Of a stretch of DNA of 64,000 nucleotides, positions 7,980 to 17,657 are shown one piece after another. Under the pieces are notes generated by a model that made no database searches, was not told the origin of the DNA, and saw only the letters and a list, made by a program, of their open reading frames with translations. Both the position numbers and the translations under genes were made by a program. The stretch spans positions 62,001 through 126,000 of the forward strand of contig NZ_JAIOAP010000006.1 in NCBI RefSeq assembly GCF_021190915.1. Direction: 5' to 3'. Position 1 is the first letter of the stretch. The number at the start of each line of letters is the position of its first letter. The stretch is from Cohnella silvisoli. GTDB taxonomy: Bacteria > Bacillota > Bacilli > Paenibacillales > Paenibacillaceae.

Positions 7980-8870
7980 ATGAAGAAAACGAATAAAACG
8001 ATCGGTTTCGTCCAATGTCTGATCTCGCGTTTCCGGGAAGACGACGTACCCTCCCTTGGCGCCCAACTGACTTATTATTTGATCCTTGCCTTCTTTCCTT
8101 TTTTGATTTTCCTCGTTAGCCTTGTAGGTTTCGCGCACGTATCCGCGGATGAACTGTTAGGCGATTTTATTCACATGCTGCCTTCCGAGACAGGCGATAC
8201 CGTACGCAGCAGCGTTAACGAGGTCATGCTAACCGAGAACGGCACCTTGCTATCCGTCGGAATGCTGGCTACGCTATGGGCGGCTTCCAATGGCGTTAAC
8301 GCGATTATTAAGGGTCTTAATAAAGCCTACGACGAAGCCGAAACACGGCCGTTCTGGAAAGTCCGGGGATTGTCGGTTCTGGCTACCGTCGTGCTTGCCG
8401 TAGTAATCCTCATCAGTATTTTAATGCTCGTTTTCGGAAAAATCATCGGACAATACTTGTTCGAATGGCTGAACTACCCGGCTGGATTTCCATGGGCATG
8501 GAGCATTCTTAAACTCGCCATACCGCTAATCGCGCTATTCGGCGTCTTTATGCTGCTCTACCGGGTCATGCCTAATCGCTTGATTTCTTGGCGCGATGTC
8601 GTTCCTGGCTCCTTATTCACTACGGTAAGCTGGGTCGGCTCCTCATTTCTTTTCTCCTTCTACGTAAACCAATTCGGCAATTATACGAAAACCTATGGCA
8701 GTCTCGGCGGTATAATCGTGTTGTTGATTTGGCTCTATTGGAGCTCGATTATCGTCATGCTAGGGGGCGAAATCAACGCAACGATAACCTTTAGCAAGGA
8801 AGGCAAGGAGAAATGCGAAACGAAAAAATTCGGGCTGCATCTGCCTTGGATGAACAAGAAAACGGTATAA
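7980..8870 (+). CDS. YihY/virulence factor BrkB family membrane protein
   Basis: A 296-residue integral membrane protein with about six hydrophobic segments. The family pattern is clear: an N-terminal DDVPSLGAQLTYYLILAFFP, a central LWAASNGVNAIIKGLNKAY, and a C-terminal YGSLGGIIVLLIWLYWSSII followed by GGEINA. These proteins were once mis-called ribonuclease BN; their real role is unclear. AGGAGG precedes the ATG at good distance. An EamA-type gene follows after 38 bases on the same strand, so the two may share a transcript. Family call is firm; function is unknown. Confidence 0.92.
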   Translation: MKKTNKTIGFVQCLISRFREDDVPSLGAQLTYYLILAFFPFLIFLVSLVGFAHVSADELLGDFIHMLPSETGDTVRSSVNEVMLTENGTLLSVGMLATLWAASNGVNAIIKGLNKAYDEAETRPFWKVRGLSVLATVVLAVVILISILMLVFGKIIGQYLFEWLNYPAGFPWAWSILKLAIPLIALFGVFMLLYRVMPNRLISWRDVVPGSLFTTVSWVGSSFLFSFYVNQFGNYTKTYGSLGGIIVLLIWLYWSSIIVMLGGEINATITFSKEGKEKCETKKFGLHLPWMNKKTV

Positions 8871-8908
8871 TACAGAAAATAGGTTATATCGGCAGGAGGA
8901 GTACATAA

Positions 8909-9337
8909 ATGGGGACTTGGTTGATCTATGCGCTGCTCTCGGCGGCAACCGCAGCATTGGTGGCGATATTCGGCAAAATCGGTTTGAAGGACATCGACGC
9001 CAACTCCGCAACCGCTATCCGCGCCGTCATTATGGCCTTGTTCTTGCTCGGAGTCGTCGTCGTGCAGGGGAAGTTCAACCAATTGGGAGAAATCGTGGCG
9101 CAGAAAAAAGCGATGACCTTCATCGTGATGAGCGGAGTCGCGGGCGCGTTGTCGTGGCTGTTCTATTTTCTTGCGCTTAAAGGCGGGAAAGTATCGCAAG
9201 TCGGACCGATCGACAAGTTGAGCGTCGTCCTTGCCGTCGCGCTTGCATTCTTCTTCCTAGGCGAAAAGATCTCTCTGATGAACGCCATCGGAGTGGTATT
9301 AATCGGGGCAGGTGCTATACTTGTAGCGCTCAAATAA
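8909..9337 (+). CDS. Single-domain EamA/DMT family transporter
   Basis: A 142-residue, very hydrophobic protein with about five membrane segments and one EamA repeat. Most EamA transporters carry two repeats and about 300 residues, so this one probably works as a dimer, as other single-repeat members of the drug/metabolite transporter superfamily do. The conserved end FLGEKISLMNAIGVVLIGAG is intact. GGAGGAGTACATAA precedes the ATG. Substrate cannot be told from sequence. Confidence 0.88.
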   Translation: MGTWLIYALLSAATAALVAIFGKIGLKDIDANSATAIRAVIMALFLLGVVVVQGKFNQLGEIVAQKKAMTFIVMSGVAGALSWLFYFLALKGGKVSQVGPIDKLSVVLAVALAFFFLGEKISLMNAIGVVLIGAGAILVALK

Positions 9338-9376
9338 ACCTTTCCCTCCAGTAAATGTGATAAACCGCGTATTCCC

Positions 9377-10480
9377 TTACCAGAAACGGATACATTCGAT
9401 GCTCTCCGTCAGCCGTTCCATGTCGGAAACGTTCACGTCTCCGATATTGCCGATGCGGAACGTCGGGGCGGACGATATTTTACCCGGATAGAGGACGAAG
9501 CCTTCTTCCTTGATCCGCTCGTATAGCTCCGCGAAAGAAAACGATTCGTTATCCGGGTAATAGAAAGATGTGATAATCGGGGATTGGTTATGTTCCGGGA
9601 GCAACGCCCTGAAGCTAGCACGCGCCATCCCTTTCGCCAATACCCGTTGATTGTTCGTAAATCTTTCTTGGCGTCTCGCGATGCCGCCCTCTTGCTCCAG
9701 TTCAAGCAATGCCTGGTAAAAAGCGTACACTACGTGAGTAGGCGATGTAAATCGCCATTTTCCGCCCTCTCGCTCCATCGTCTCCCACTGATCATACAAA
9801 TCCAGCGACAGCGATCTGGCAAGTCCGGCGCATCCGAGCATGGATGACGTCTTGGCGATGACAAAGCCGAAGCCAGGCACCCCCTGAATGCATTTGTTGC
9901 TGCTGCTGACGAGGAAATCGATATCCAGATCCGCAACATCGAATGCGATGCCCCCGAAGCTGCTCATGGCATCCACGATATACACTTTGCCATGCCGCTT
10001 GGCTGCACGACCGATTTCTTCAATTGGGTTAAGCATGCCGGTCGTCGTCTCAACATGTACGACGGCTACATGCGTGATGTCCGGCTGTTCTAATAGCACG
10101 GCTTCCAGTTGCGCTCCGTCAACAGGCGAAGTTTCACCGAAATCGATTACTACCGTTTGGATGCCGATCACTTTTGCCATCTTGGCAATCCGCTCCCCAT
10201 AAGCGCCGTTCATCAGAACTGCGAGCTTTCCGTGGTAAGGAATTACCGAACCTATTACGGACTCGACGACAAAGGTGCCGCTGCCCTGTATCAGAACGCT
10301 TGTATAATTCTCTGGATTCCGAGTCGCCAACCCAACGAGCCGCGAGCGAATATTTTGCACCAAATCGAGGTATTTCCGATCCCATGTACACCAATCGCCG
10401 AGCATCGCCGACTTAACCGTTGGGGTCGTCGTCAGAGGACCGGGCGTCAACAATAAATAAGGATTGCCTTGTTTTTTCAC
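9377..10480 (-). CDS. phnW: 2-aminoethylphosphonate--pyruvate transaminase-like class V aminotransferase
   Basis: A 367-residue PLP enzyme. The N-terminus has [14 protein letters not shown], typical of PhnW. The PLP-binding lysine is in [15 protein letters not shown] and the aspartate in the [10 protein letters not shown] motif. PhnW moves the amino group of 2-aminoethylphosphonate to pyruvate, the first step of AEP breakdown. No phnX or phnA partner and no phosphonate transporter is nearby, so substrate is inferred only from similarity. A GTG three codons upstream is too close to the ribosome binding site; the GTG at 10480 is 8 bases after AGGAG and is preferred. The 223 bases upstream hold no recognisable gene. 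Confidence 0.85.
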   Translation of the reverse strand: MKKQGNPYLLLTPGPLTTTPTVKSAMLGDWCTWDRKYLDLVQNIRSRLVGLATRNPENYTSVLIQGSGTFVVESVIGSVIPYHGKLAVLMNGAYGERIAKMAKVIGIQTVVIDFGETSPVDGAQLEAVLLEQPDITHVAVVHVETTTGMLNPIEEIGRAAKRHGKVYIVDAMSSFGGIAFDVADLDIDFLVSSSNKCIQGVPGFGFVIAKTSSMLGCAGLARSLSLDLYDQWETMEREGGKWRFTSPTHVVYAFYQALLELEQEGGIARRQERFTNNQRVLAKGMARASFRALLPEHNQSPIITSFYYPDNESFSFAELYERIKEEGFVLYPGKISSAPTFRIGNIGDVNVSDMERLTESIECIRFW

Positions 10481-10703
10481 GAATTTCACTCCTAGTTCGC
10501 ATGTTGTAGAGAGGACCGATAAGGTCTACCCTCACTATAAGATACCCGTGTAAAATCGCTATTAATAACAAGTAAATTTATTGTTTTTTATTTCGATTAG
10601 TTGTTTTCTCCTTGTTTATTGTGCGATTGGCCAGAATGCAACGGTAATAAAAAGCCGTCCAACCCGGTCAACGGGTGGACAGCTTGGCATTTCCATGTTT
10701 CCA

Positions 10704-10835
10704 TTAACGATTATGCGGTTGGGCCGGGTTGTTCTGAGCGGGATGGAAAGTGTTGTTCTTGAGCGTTTCCTCCACGAACTCCTCGCCCTTCTTGGCGATT
10801 TGATTCCCTTTGTTTTTCTTGAATTTATCTGCCAC
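10704..10835 (-). CDS. Small basic protein, 43 residues, unknown function
   Basis: On the minus strand a GTG at 10835 follows GGGAGGTGAG at about 11 bases and opens a 43-codon frame. The product starts with ADKFKKNKGNQIAKKGEEF after the initiator and ends in a Pro/Asn/His-rich tail (HPAQNNPAQPHNR). It is hydrophilic, with no Cys or membrane segment. The lysine-rich start and flexible tail recall small spore or DNA-associated proteins, but I cannot name a family. The strong ribosome binding site is the main support. It lies 44 bases behind another small gene on the same strand. Confidence 0.6.
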   Translation of the reverse strand: MADKFKKNKGNQIAKKGEEFVEETLKNNTFHPAQNNPAQPHNR

Positions 10836-10879
10836 TTGTCTCTTCTCACCTCCCGATTAATCAAACCCTTGTCCTTATT

Positions 10880-11218
10880 TCACAAATTTCTATCCAGCGC
10901 TTCGGCAATCCCGGGATAAGACATGATCTGCGCGGCGAATTCATCCCGATCGTTGATGGACAGATGGTCGGGCGACGTGAAAATGGGCTTCATAACGTCT
11001 TCGAACGCGGAATGCAAATTGTTGTCAAACCAATCGATTTCTTGGTTCGCATCGTTGGATATTAGCCTTACTAATGGAAAAGAACCATTCGGACCGGCGC
11101 GAAAATAGGCCAACATCTGCGGATCGCGTTGATGATCGGTAAACACTTCCACTTCGGCGTATAATTGTCCGCCCCGGTCCAATACCCGGCGAAACTGTGC
11201 CTCTTTTACCTTAATCAT
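10880..11218 (-). CDS. Hypothetical protein, 112 residues
   Basis: A soluble acidic protein that I do not recognise. It begins MIKVKEAQFRRVLDRGG and has a mixed alpha/beta look (LYAEVEVFTDHQRDPQML, then LVRLISNDANQEIDWFDNNL). No signal peptide or metal motif is seen. AGGAGGGG lies upstream of the ATG at good spacing. It sits 27 bases behind the gene at 11246-11572 on the same strand and is probably cotranscribed with it. Confidence 0.7.
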   Translation of the reverse strand: MIKVKEAQFRRVLDRGGQLYAEVEVFTDHQRDPQMLAYFRAGPNGSFPLVRLISNDANQEIDWFDNNLHSAFEDVMKPIFTSPDHLSINDRDEFAAQIMSYPGIAEALDRNL

Positions 11219-11245
11219 AGAATGAATTCCCCTCCTAGCGAGCTC

Positions 11246-11572
11246 CTATAAAATATTCATCGCCTCGATATATCTCTTGGTTTCTGGGGTGCCAAGCTTA
11301 TGAAGCATATGGTAGATTTCTTTGATTAAAGCATTGTAAGTATCATTGTCCGGAACGTCGCTCACCGTTGGCAATCCTTTGAAGGAAAAAGCCTCGTCTT
11401 CATCCGCGTCTTGCGACTCCTCGAACAGCTCCTGAAGTTTGTTGAGCTCGTCCTCATTGGCATGGATAGCGAACTCGAATGATGCAGCCTCGCGATCCTC
11501 CAATATTTGTCTAGCCCCAACCGCTACGTAATAAGTTTTTCTTTCCGATTGCTGAGCCTTCGTATCCGTCAT
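11246..11572 (-). CDS. Hypothetical protein, 108 residues
   Basis: An unrecognised soluble protein beginning MTDTKAQQSERKTYYVAVGA. It contains an acidic stretch (EESQDADEDEAFSF) and a helical C-terminus (YNALIKEIYHMLHKLG). The open frame extends 23 codons further upstream. The ATG at 11572 has a GGAG 12 bases before it, and the region upstream of it is poorly protein-like, so I prefer the short form with moderate certainty about the start. It is divergent from asnB, which starts 136 bases away. Confidence 0.65.
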   Translation of the reverse strand: MTDTKAQQSERKTYYVAVGARQILEDREAASFEFAIHANEDELNKLQELFEESQDADEDEAFSFKGLPTVSDVPDNDTYNALIKEIYHMLHKLGTPETKRYIEAMNIL

Positions 11573-11707
11573 TGGGCAATTCGTCTCCATTCCCGGTAAT
11601 GAACCGTTTCTATAACGTATTTTCTCCCTGCGGACATACATTTTATGCCTTTTTTCGCATATCCATCTTATGATCGGTTGTTAAGCCTAGAGGAGGGTTG
11701 AAGGCAC

Positions 11708-13564
11708 ATGTGTGGAATTACCGGATGGATTGACTGGAACGAGGATTTGACGACGCAGGCGGACACGATCGAGACCATGACCGAGACGCTGGAACTCCGA
11801 GGACCCGATGCTTCCGGCACTTGGTTATCTCGCCATTGCGCCTTCGGTCACCGCCGATTGTCCGTTATGGATCCGGCGAACGGAGCCCAGCCGATGATTC
11901 GTCCCGTCAAAAACGCGGACAATCACGACTACGTGCTCGTGTATAACGGTGAACTCTATAATGCGCCAGAGCTTAAAAAAGAGCTGGAAAGCTTGGGCCA
12001 CCGCTTCCGGACGACCTGCGATACGGAAGTATTGCTATTGTCCTACGTGGAGTGGGGACCGGAATGCGTCGAGAAGCTTAATGGCATATTCGCCTTCGCG
12101 ATCTGGCAAACGGATGAAGAGAAATTGTTCATGGCGCGGGACCGGCTAGGCGTCAAACCGCTTTTTTACCGTCGGGAAGAGGGAAGGCTGATGTTCGGCT
12201 CGGAGCCCAAAGCAATATTGGCGCATCCGGACGTCCCAGCCGAAGTCGATGCGGAAGGGCTTGCGGAACTGTTCGTGATCGGTCCTGCCCGTACGCCAGG
12301 ACATGGGATATGGCGGAATTTCCATGAGTTGAAGGCTGGGCACTGCATCCAATACGATCGCAATGGGATGAAGATATCCGCCTATTGGCAGCTGGAGAGC
12401 GCCGAACATGAGGAAGATGAATCCCAAACCGCCGAAAAAGTCGGGGATTTGCTCGCAGACACGGTCGGGCGGCAGCTGGTATCCGACGTTCCGATCTGCA
12501 CGCTTCTTTCCGGAGGATTAGATTCAAGCGCCTTGACCGCGTTAGCCGTCAATTATTATAGAAACACCAATCAAGGAAACGTTCATACTTTTTCGGTCGA
12601 TTATGTCGACAACGACAAGCATTTTCATGCTCACGAATTCCAGCCCAATTCCGACGCTCCCTGGATAACCCGGATGATCAGTCACCTATCGACCGTCCAT
12701 CACCCTATCCAGTTCGACACTCCCGAACTCGTTAAAGCGCTCGAAGCCGCCGTGCTTGCCAAAGATTCCCCAGGTATGGCGGATATCGACGCATCGTTGT
12801 ATTTATTTTGCCGGGAAATCAAGAAGGAAGCTACCGTTGCCATATCAGGCGAAGCCGCGGACGAGATATTCGGCGGATACCCGTGGTTTCATCGGGAGGA
12901 AGCTTTGAAGGCGAACACGTTTCCTTGGTCGCTGGCAACGAGTATGCGCGCTGAGTTGCTGTCTCCAGAACTGAGGGAACAGCTTCGTCCTCATGAATAC
13001 TTGTCCGATCGATATTCCGACGCCATTGCCGAAGTTCCGGAGTTGCCCGGGGAAGACGAAGCACACAGAAGGATGCGTCGCATGTCTTATCTGAACATCA
13101 CCCGGTTCATGCCCACCTTGCTCGATCGCAAGGACAGGATGAGCATGGCCGTCGGCCTTGAGGTACGCGTTCCATTCTGTGATCACCGGCTTGTTGAATA
13201 TGTGTGGAACATCCCCTGGGAAATCAAGACGGCTGGGAACAGAGAGAAAGGCATCCTGAGAAAAGCGCTTGAGGGCGTTCTGCCGGACGATGTACTGTAT
13301 CGAAAAAAAAGCCCTTATCCGAAGACGCATAATCCGAATTATTTAGCAGCCGTTCGAGCACAGCTTCTCGAGAGGCTTGATGATCCGAATTGTCCGCTCT
13401 TGCCATTCATTAATGAAACAAAAATAAGAGAGCTGGCCGCAACGTCCGACGCCAACTCTCATCTGCCTTGGTTCGGGCAACTCATGTCCGGGCCGCAGCT
13501 ATTCGCCTATTTGCTCCAAATGGAATTCTGGTTGAGACAATACAAGGTTAAATTTGTTTTGTGA
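11708..13564 (+). CDS. asnB: Asparagine synthase (glutamine-hydrolysing)
   Basis: A 618-residue class B asparagine synthetase. The N-terminal glutaminase domain has the nucleophile Cys2 in MCGITGW, plus RGPDASG and NGELYN. The C-terminal synthetase domain has the PP-loop SGGLDSSALTA (about residue 267) and a later DRKDRMSMAVGLEVRVPF. It makes asparagine from aspartate, glutamine and ATP in the cytoplasm. AGGAGG precedes the ATG. The gene stands alone and ends in a strong terminator. The paralogue in sporulating Bacillus (asnO) cannot be separated from asnB by sequence here. Confidence 0.96.
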   Translation: MCGITGWIDWNEDLTTQADTIETMTETLELRGPDASGTWLSRHCAFGHRRLSVMDPANGAQPMIRPVKNADNHDYVLVYNGELYNAPELKKELESLGHRFRTTCDTEVLLLSYVEWGPECVEKLNGIFAFAIWQTDEEKLFMARDRLGVKPLFYRREEGRLMFGSEPKAILAHPDVPAEVDAEGLAELFVIGPARTPGHGIWRNFHELKAGHCIQYDRNGMKISAYWQLESAEHEEDESQTAEKVGDLLADTVGRQLVSDVPICTLLSGGLDSSALTALAVNYYRNTNQGNVHTFSVDYVDNDKHFHAHEFQPNSDAPWITRMISHLSTVHHPIQFDTPELVKALEAAVLAKDSPGMADIDASLYLFCREIKKEATVAISGEAADEIFGGYPWFHREEALKANTFPWSLATSMRAELLSPELREQLRPHEYLSDRYSDAIAEVPELPGEDEAHRRMRRMSYLNITRFMPTLLDRKDRMSMAVGLEVRVPFCDHRLVEYVWNIPWEIKTAGNREKGILRKALEGVLPDDVLYRKKSPYPKTHNPNYLAAVRAQLLERLDDPNCPLLPFINETKIRELAATSDANSHLPWFGQLMSGPQLFAYLLQMEFWLRQYKVKFVL

Positions 13565-13573
13565 TAAGTTCAC

Positions 13574-13612
13574 GGGTTCCCGTAAGAAATTTGCTTACGG
13601 GAACCCCTTTCT
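13574..13612. terminator. Bidirectional terminator between asnB and rdgB
   Basis: GGGTTCCCGTAAG and its exact 13-base complement flank a 7-base loop, followed by CTTTCTTTATTT. It separates two convergent genes and can serve both. Confidence 0.88.
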
Positions 13613-14254
13613 TTATTTGACGATTAGATCGAGCAACCGACGTAAAGCTTGCCCGCGATGGCTGATCGCGTTTTTTTCCTCTAGAGAAAGTTCGGCCATA
13701 CTGCGATCGTGCGAGGAAACCCAGAACAACGGATCATACCCGAAGCCATCGGTACCGCGGGCACTACCGAGAATATCCCCTTCAACCGCGCCTTCGGTTT
13801 GCAGTTGGCTGCCGTCTGCCGGATCATATAGGACAAGCGAGCATACAAACCGAGCTTTGCTAAGCAATTCCGGCTCCGTACCCTCCCCCGAATGAGCAGC
13901 AACGTCAATTCCCCTAGCCTTTAACTCCCGAAGCAACTTCAAGTTGTTATCCTCATCGCTCGCATCTTCGCCTGCATAACGAGCTGAATATACGCCGGGC
14001 GCTCCGTCCAAGGCATCCACGCACAGCCCCGAATCGTCCGCGAGCACCGGCAAGCCTACAATGTCCGCGACAGCTTTCGCCTTCAGAAAAGCATTCTCCG
14101 CGAATGTGACTCCGGTTTCTTCAATCGAAGGAATGCCTTCGATATCAAACAAATCTTTAACCGTTATTCCGATCTTCTGGAAAGCTTCGCGAAATTCCTT
14201 CGTCTTCCCTTTATTTCGCGTGGCCAGAACAATCGTGCTCCCCGCCTCGATCAT
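13613..14254 (-). CDS. rdgB: XTP/dITP diphosphatase (RdgB/Ham1 family)
   Basis: A 213-residue Ham1 family enzyme. The signature [15 protein letters not shown] (about 8-22) forms the nucleotide-binding lysine loop. [18 protein letters not shown] follows (about 70), then [12 protein letters not shown] and [14 protein letters not shown]. It hydrolyses non-canonical purine triphosphates to monophosphates. GGAGGAAAGG precedes the ATG. The start codon overlaps the rph stop by four bases (ATGA), so the two are translationally coupled, as in the B. subtilis gerM-rph-ysnA order. Confidence 0.95.
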   Translation of the reverse strand: MIEAGSTIVLATRNKGKTKEFREAFQKIGITVKDLFDIEGIPSIEETGVTFAENAFLKAKAVADIVGLPVLADDSGLCVDALDGAPGVYSARYAGEDASDEDNNLKLLRELKARGIDVAAHSGEGTEPELLSKARFVCSLVLYDPADGSQLQTEGAVEGDILGSARGTDGFGYDPLFWVSSHDRSMAELSLEEKNAISHRGQALRRLLDLIVK

Positions 14255-15000
14255 GCCTTTCCTCCAGATCCAATCCGATCCCCCGCTGCTCCCAATGTTT
14301 CCTTTTGCAGCTTAATGAGCTTCTGAATCGCTTCTTCGGCTAGAGACAGCATGTTATCGAGCTCCGTACGGGTAAACGGGGCCTCTTCGCCCGTGCCTTG
14401 GACTTCTACAAATGCACCCGCACCGGTCATTACTACGTTCATGTCCACTTTAGCTTTGGAATCTTCCTCGTAGTTCAAGTCAACGGCCGCCTGGTCTTGA
14501 ATGACTCCGACGCTTATAGAAGCCAAATAGTCCGTCAGAGGGTACTTATCGAAAGACGCCGTTCCAGCCAGCTTATGTATGGCTAGAGCTAGTGCGATAT
14601 ATGCGCCGGTAATGGACGTTGTCCGCGTACCGCCGTCAGCTTGGAGCACGTCGCAATCCAATGTAATCGTTCTTTCGCCAAGCGCGTGTAAATTTACGAC
14701 CGAACGAAGCGCACGTCCGATCAGACGCTGAATTTCCATCGTTCGCCCTGTCAGCTTGCCTTTCACGGCCTCTCTTTGATTACGGGTATGCGTCGCTCTC
14801 GGCAGCATGGAATATTCCGCCGTCACCCAGCCTTTGCCTTGTCCTTTCAGAAAAGGAGGAACTCTCTCTTCAACGGATGCTGTGCAGAGAACCTTAGTGT
14901 TGCCGGCTTCGATTAGCACGGAACCTTCTGCGTATTTATTCGGATGCAGCGTAACGGCGAAAGGTCGCACGTCACGGAATTGTCTACCATCGGATCTCAT
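14251..15000 (-). CDS. rph: Ribonuclease PH
   Basis: A 249-residue phosphorolytic exoribonuclease. The family motifs are present: [14 protein letters not shown] at the start, then [39 protein letters not shown] and a late GTGEEAPF. It trims tRNA 3' ends with phosphate as nucleophile. GGGAGG precedes the ATG. It overlaps rdgB by four bases. In B. subtilis gerM is directly upstream of rph; here a ger operon on the other strand lies between them. Confidence 0.97.
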   Translation of the reverse strand: MRSDGRQFRDVRPFAVTLHPNKYAEGSVLIEAGNTKVLCTASVEERVPPFLKGQGKGWVTAEYSMLPRATHTRNQREAVKGKLTGRTMEIQRLIGRALRSVVNLHALGERTITLDCDVLQADGGTRTTSITGAYIALALAIHKLAGTASFDKYPLTDYLASISVGVIQDQAAVDLNYEEDSKAKVDMNVVMTGAGAFVEVQGTGEEAPFTRTELDNMLSLAEEAIQKLIKLQKETLGAAGDRIGSGGKA

Positions 15001-15096
15001 TGTTTGGCCTCCCGGTTACTGAATCCTCACTATTTTACCAAAGGTTGAACGTAAAAGCATCAACGGTCATCCGCTCCCTGCTTCGGGAACGAAGAC

Positions 15097-15125
15097 GTAT
15101 GATCTGTAGAGCTTGGGGCAATATA
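15097..15125 (+). promoter_or_regulatory. Candidate sigma-G promoter of the ger operon
   Basis: GTATG (15097-15101) fits the -35 consensus GHATR and CAATATA (15119-15125) fits CATNHTA at all but one fixed position, with a 17-base spacer against the usual 18. It lies 40 bases before the first ger start codon. Sigma-G drives germinant receptor operons in B. subtilis. Confidence 0.35.
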
Positions 15126-15164
15126 CAAAGGATGGAAAATGAAGGATAAGAGGGGGCTCTAAAT

Positions 15165-16490
15165 ATGCTGGAACAAATCAAAAACGAATTCAAAAACGCC
15201 TCGGACTTGCTCATGGATACGCTCGACAACGGCTACTTGAGAATGGAACTCGCCTATTTCCCTTCGTTATGCGACGAACGCATCAAAGACGGCCTTCTAG
15301 TCCCCTTCTCGTACCGCTTCGATCCGGACGAATTTCGCAGAATGCTTCACTCCAATCCCAAATATCAAAAGCAAGACAAAAGCGAAGAATGGGCTAACCT
15401 TCTGCTGAAAGGAAACGTTCTGCTTGAAATCGACGGCCAGTGCTACTCTTTCAAATCCGACCGCACTTTCGTAACTGAGGTGGGCACCACCCAGGTGGAA
15501 GCCTCCCTGCAAGGACCTCAATCCGCCTTCACGGAGGATATAAACCTTAATATTTCTCTCGTTCGCATTCGCTACAACAAATCCATCCTAACCGTTAAGC
15601 CCTTTGACAAAGGATCCTTTTCCCATACTTCCATCCAAGTTCTATATGATTCGGAGTTAGTGAACGAGAACGTTCTTAAAATGTTATTTAAGCAAATGGA
15701 AAATGTAAACATCGATTTGTTGCAAGCCTCCGGTCAATTGGTCAAGGAGTTAACGGACAGAAGCCATCGTTTATTCCCTACTCTGCTTCAGACGGAACGT
15801 CCCGATCGTGTTGCGGTCATGCTGCGCCGAGGAAAAATCGTCATTCTCATGAACGGAAGCCGATTCGCCATCGTCCTGCCCGTTAGGCTCTTCGATTTCA
15901 TGCATGCTATGGACGACGATTACGAATCCTACTGGATTAGCCGTTTTCTCATCATCATGAGGTACATGGCCGTATCCCTTACTGTTATTTTGCCGGCTGT
16001 GTATATTGCTATCGTTTCCTACAATCCGGAAATCTTCCGCGTTCAGCTTGCTTTTACGATTGATGGCAGCCGCGCAGGGGTTCCCTATCCCTCGTTCGTG
16101 GAAGTATTTATTATGTTATTCATGATTGAAGCGCTAATTGAAGCCAGCATTCGCCTTCCCCGGTTCGTTGGCTCGACCGCGACGACGGTAGGCGGTCTCA
16201 TTCTAGGTCAAGCCGCCCAGCAAGCGGGTCTTGTCAGCAGCATTATGATTATCGTTACTTCGGTTGTGGCCATATCCAACTTCGTTGTCCCTAATCCTAA
16301 TTTCAGCCAATCCGTAAGGTTGATGAAGTATCCATTCGTTATTATCGCCATGATTTACGGAATCAGCGGGGTAGCCGTTATGTTCTTCGCCATGATCGTC
16401 TATTTATGCAGTCTGCGAAGCTTCGGAGAGCCTTATTTGGCCCTCTTCACGCCCAAAAATCAAATGAACTCCGGTCATGGGAAGGATTGA
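15165..16490 (+). CDS. Spore germination protein, GerA family (A subunit)
   Basis: A 441-residue A subunit of a germinant receptor. A soluble N-terminal region (about 1-270) contains GPQSAFTEDINLNISLVRIR, a diverged form of the family GPxExFxExxxxNxxLIRxR motif. Four to five membrane helices follow, including FVEVFIMLFMIEALIEASIR and FVVPNPNFSQSVRLMKYPF. It sits in the inner spore membrane and helps sense germinants. It is shorter than most (about 480-500) and its conserved motifs are diverged, which suggests an outlying clade. GAGGGGG precedes the ATG; the B subunit follows after 3 bases. Confidence 0.9.
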   Translation: MLEQIKNEFKNASDLLMDTLDNGYLRMELAYFPSLCDERIKDGLLVPFSYRFDPDEFRRMLHSNPKYQKQDKSEEWANLLLKGNVLLEIDGQCYSFKSDRTFVTEVGTTQVEASLQGPQSAFTEDINLNISLVRIRYNKSILTVKPFDKGSFSHTSIQVLYDSELVNENVLKMLFKQMENVNIDLLQASGQLVKELTDRSHRLFPTLLQTERPDRVAVMLRRGKIVILMNGSRFAIVLPVRLFDFMHAMDDDYESYWISRFLIIMRYMAVSLTVILPAVYIAIVSYNPEIFRVQLAFTIDGSRAGVPYPSFVEVFIMLFMIEALIEASIRLPRFVGSTATTVGGLILGQAAQQAGLVSSIMIIVTSVVAISNFVVPNPNFSQSVRLMKYPFVIIAMIYGISGVAVMFFAMIVYLCSLRSFGEPYLALFTPKNQMNSGHGKD

Positions 16491-16493
16491 ATC

Positions 16494-17639
16494 ATGGCAC
16501 GATACTTCTACTATCACGTCATTTACGTCGGCATGATCAATGTCATGCTGTTCGTCCCTTGGACGCTCATTCAACATCGATTTAACGGTGCAGTGTCAGG
16601 CATGGCGATAGCCATTGTCTTTGGCACCCTCATTTCCTATCTCACGATTTCCTTTATTCTGCGGTTTCCGGGGATGGGGTTCGCTGAAATTATTAGAACC
16701 TACTTCTCCCATGGCGTCACGGTCGTCATTTTAATTTTGGCTGCATTTATTTGGTTTATGGCCGGCATGCTGGTCATCTATTCCTATTCGGCAACGATCC
16801 AGCAGTTTTTCAATCCCGATATGAATCCGTATCTTTTCATGCTGCTTATGACTCTCGCCGGCGTATGGGGAGCGAGCCGTTGCTCGCGTTCCGTACAGTT
16901 CGCGCACGAGATCATGATGCTTTTATGCACTCCCCTTATTCTCATGATTTTGTTCAAAGCCATTTTCAGCCCTTGGTTGGATTGGGATGCGATTCGCGTA
17001 ACGTCCGGTTATATCCGCACCGCCCCATCTTTCGTCTCCTTGTGCGCCGCTACTTTCGTTTTTGCCGGCTATAACACGCTCGGCATATTCAATCGGCTTC
17101 TTCCGGCGGGGGCGAAAATCAAGTATCGTTGGATCATTCCGTTGTTTTGCTCCTTTTTCCTTCTCGTCTCTTTCTTTATTCCCATCGGATTTCACGGCAC
17201 CGTTGGAGTAGCCGATTACTTGTACATCTGGAGCATCACCGCCGATTCCATGATCATGGAATATGGATTTGTGTATCGGGTACTTTACATCTTCTTGCTG
17301 CTCTATACCGCTTTGTCGCTTATGTTCGCCATGAATACTTGGCACACCGCCATGGAATTCCTTAAAGCTTGCCACCCTAAGCACAAGCCCAAAACAGAGC
17401 AGTTCCCGGCTCCGGCGGTCAATTGGTGGATTAATCTGGCCTTTGCCATACTGACCTTCGTATATGCCTTCTGGACGAATGAACAACGAAACCAGTGGGT
17501 TAACCAATACTGGCTTATCACTAGGACGTTCGTAGACATAACGACAACCGTACTGCTCGGCTGGATTGTCTTCAGAGGCAGTCGGAAGAAGAAAAAGCAG
17601 CCCCCCATTCCGAGGGATGCAGCCGTAACGGATACCTGA
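16494..17639 (+). CDS. Spore germination protein, GerB family permease (B subunit)
   Basis: A 381-residue polytopic protein with about ten membrane helices, in the GerAB/endospore germination permease family. The early MLFVPWTLIQHRFNGAVSGM and FPGMGFAEIIRTYF are typical. GerB proteins are APC-superfamily relatives that bind germinants. It starts 3 bases after the A subunit, with GGAAGG just inside the preceding gene, and the lipoprotein C subunit follows after 18 bases. The C-terminal tail is lysine-rich (RKKKKQPP) and likely cytoplasmic. Confidence 0.92.
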   Translation: MARYFYYHVIYVGMINVMLFVPWTLIQHRFNGAVSGMAIAIVFGTLISYLTISFILRFPGMGFAEIIRTYFSHGVTVVILILAAFIWFMAGMLVIYSYSATIQQFFNPDMNPYLFMLLMTLAGVWGASRCSRSVQFAHEIMMLLCTPLILMILFKAIFSPWLDWDAIRVTSGYIRTAPSFVSLCAATFVFAGYNTLGIFNRLLPAGAKIKYRWIIPLFCSFFLLVSFFIPIGFHGTVGVADYLYIWSITADSMIMEYGFVYRVLYIFLLLYTALSLMFAMNTWHTAMEFLKACHPKHKPKTEQFPAPAVNWWINLAFAILTFVYAFWTNEQRNQWVNQYWLITRTFVDITTTVLLGWIVFRGSRKKKKQPPIPRDAAVTDT

Positions 17640-17657
17640 ATCGAGGAGTAGAGTCTA

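Noticed and set aside
10581..10919. 112-codon plus-strand frame
   Set aside because: It lies opposite the 43-residue minus-strand gene, which has a strong ribosome binding site; the plus frame has none.
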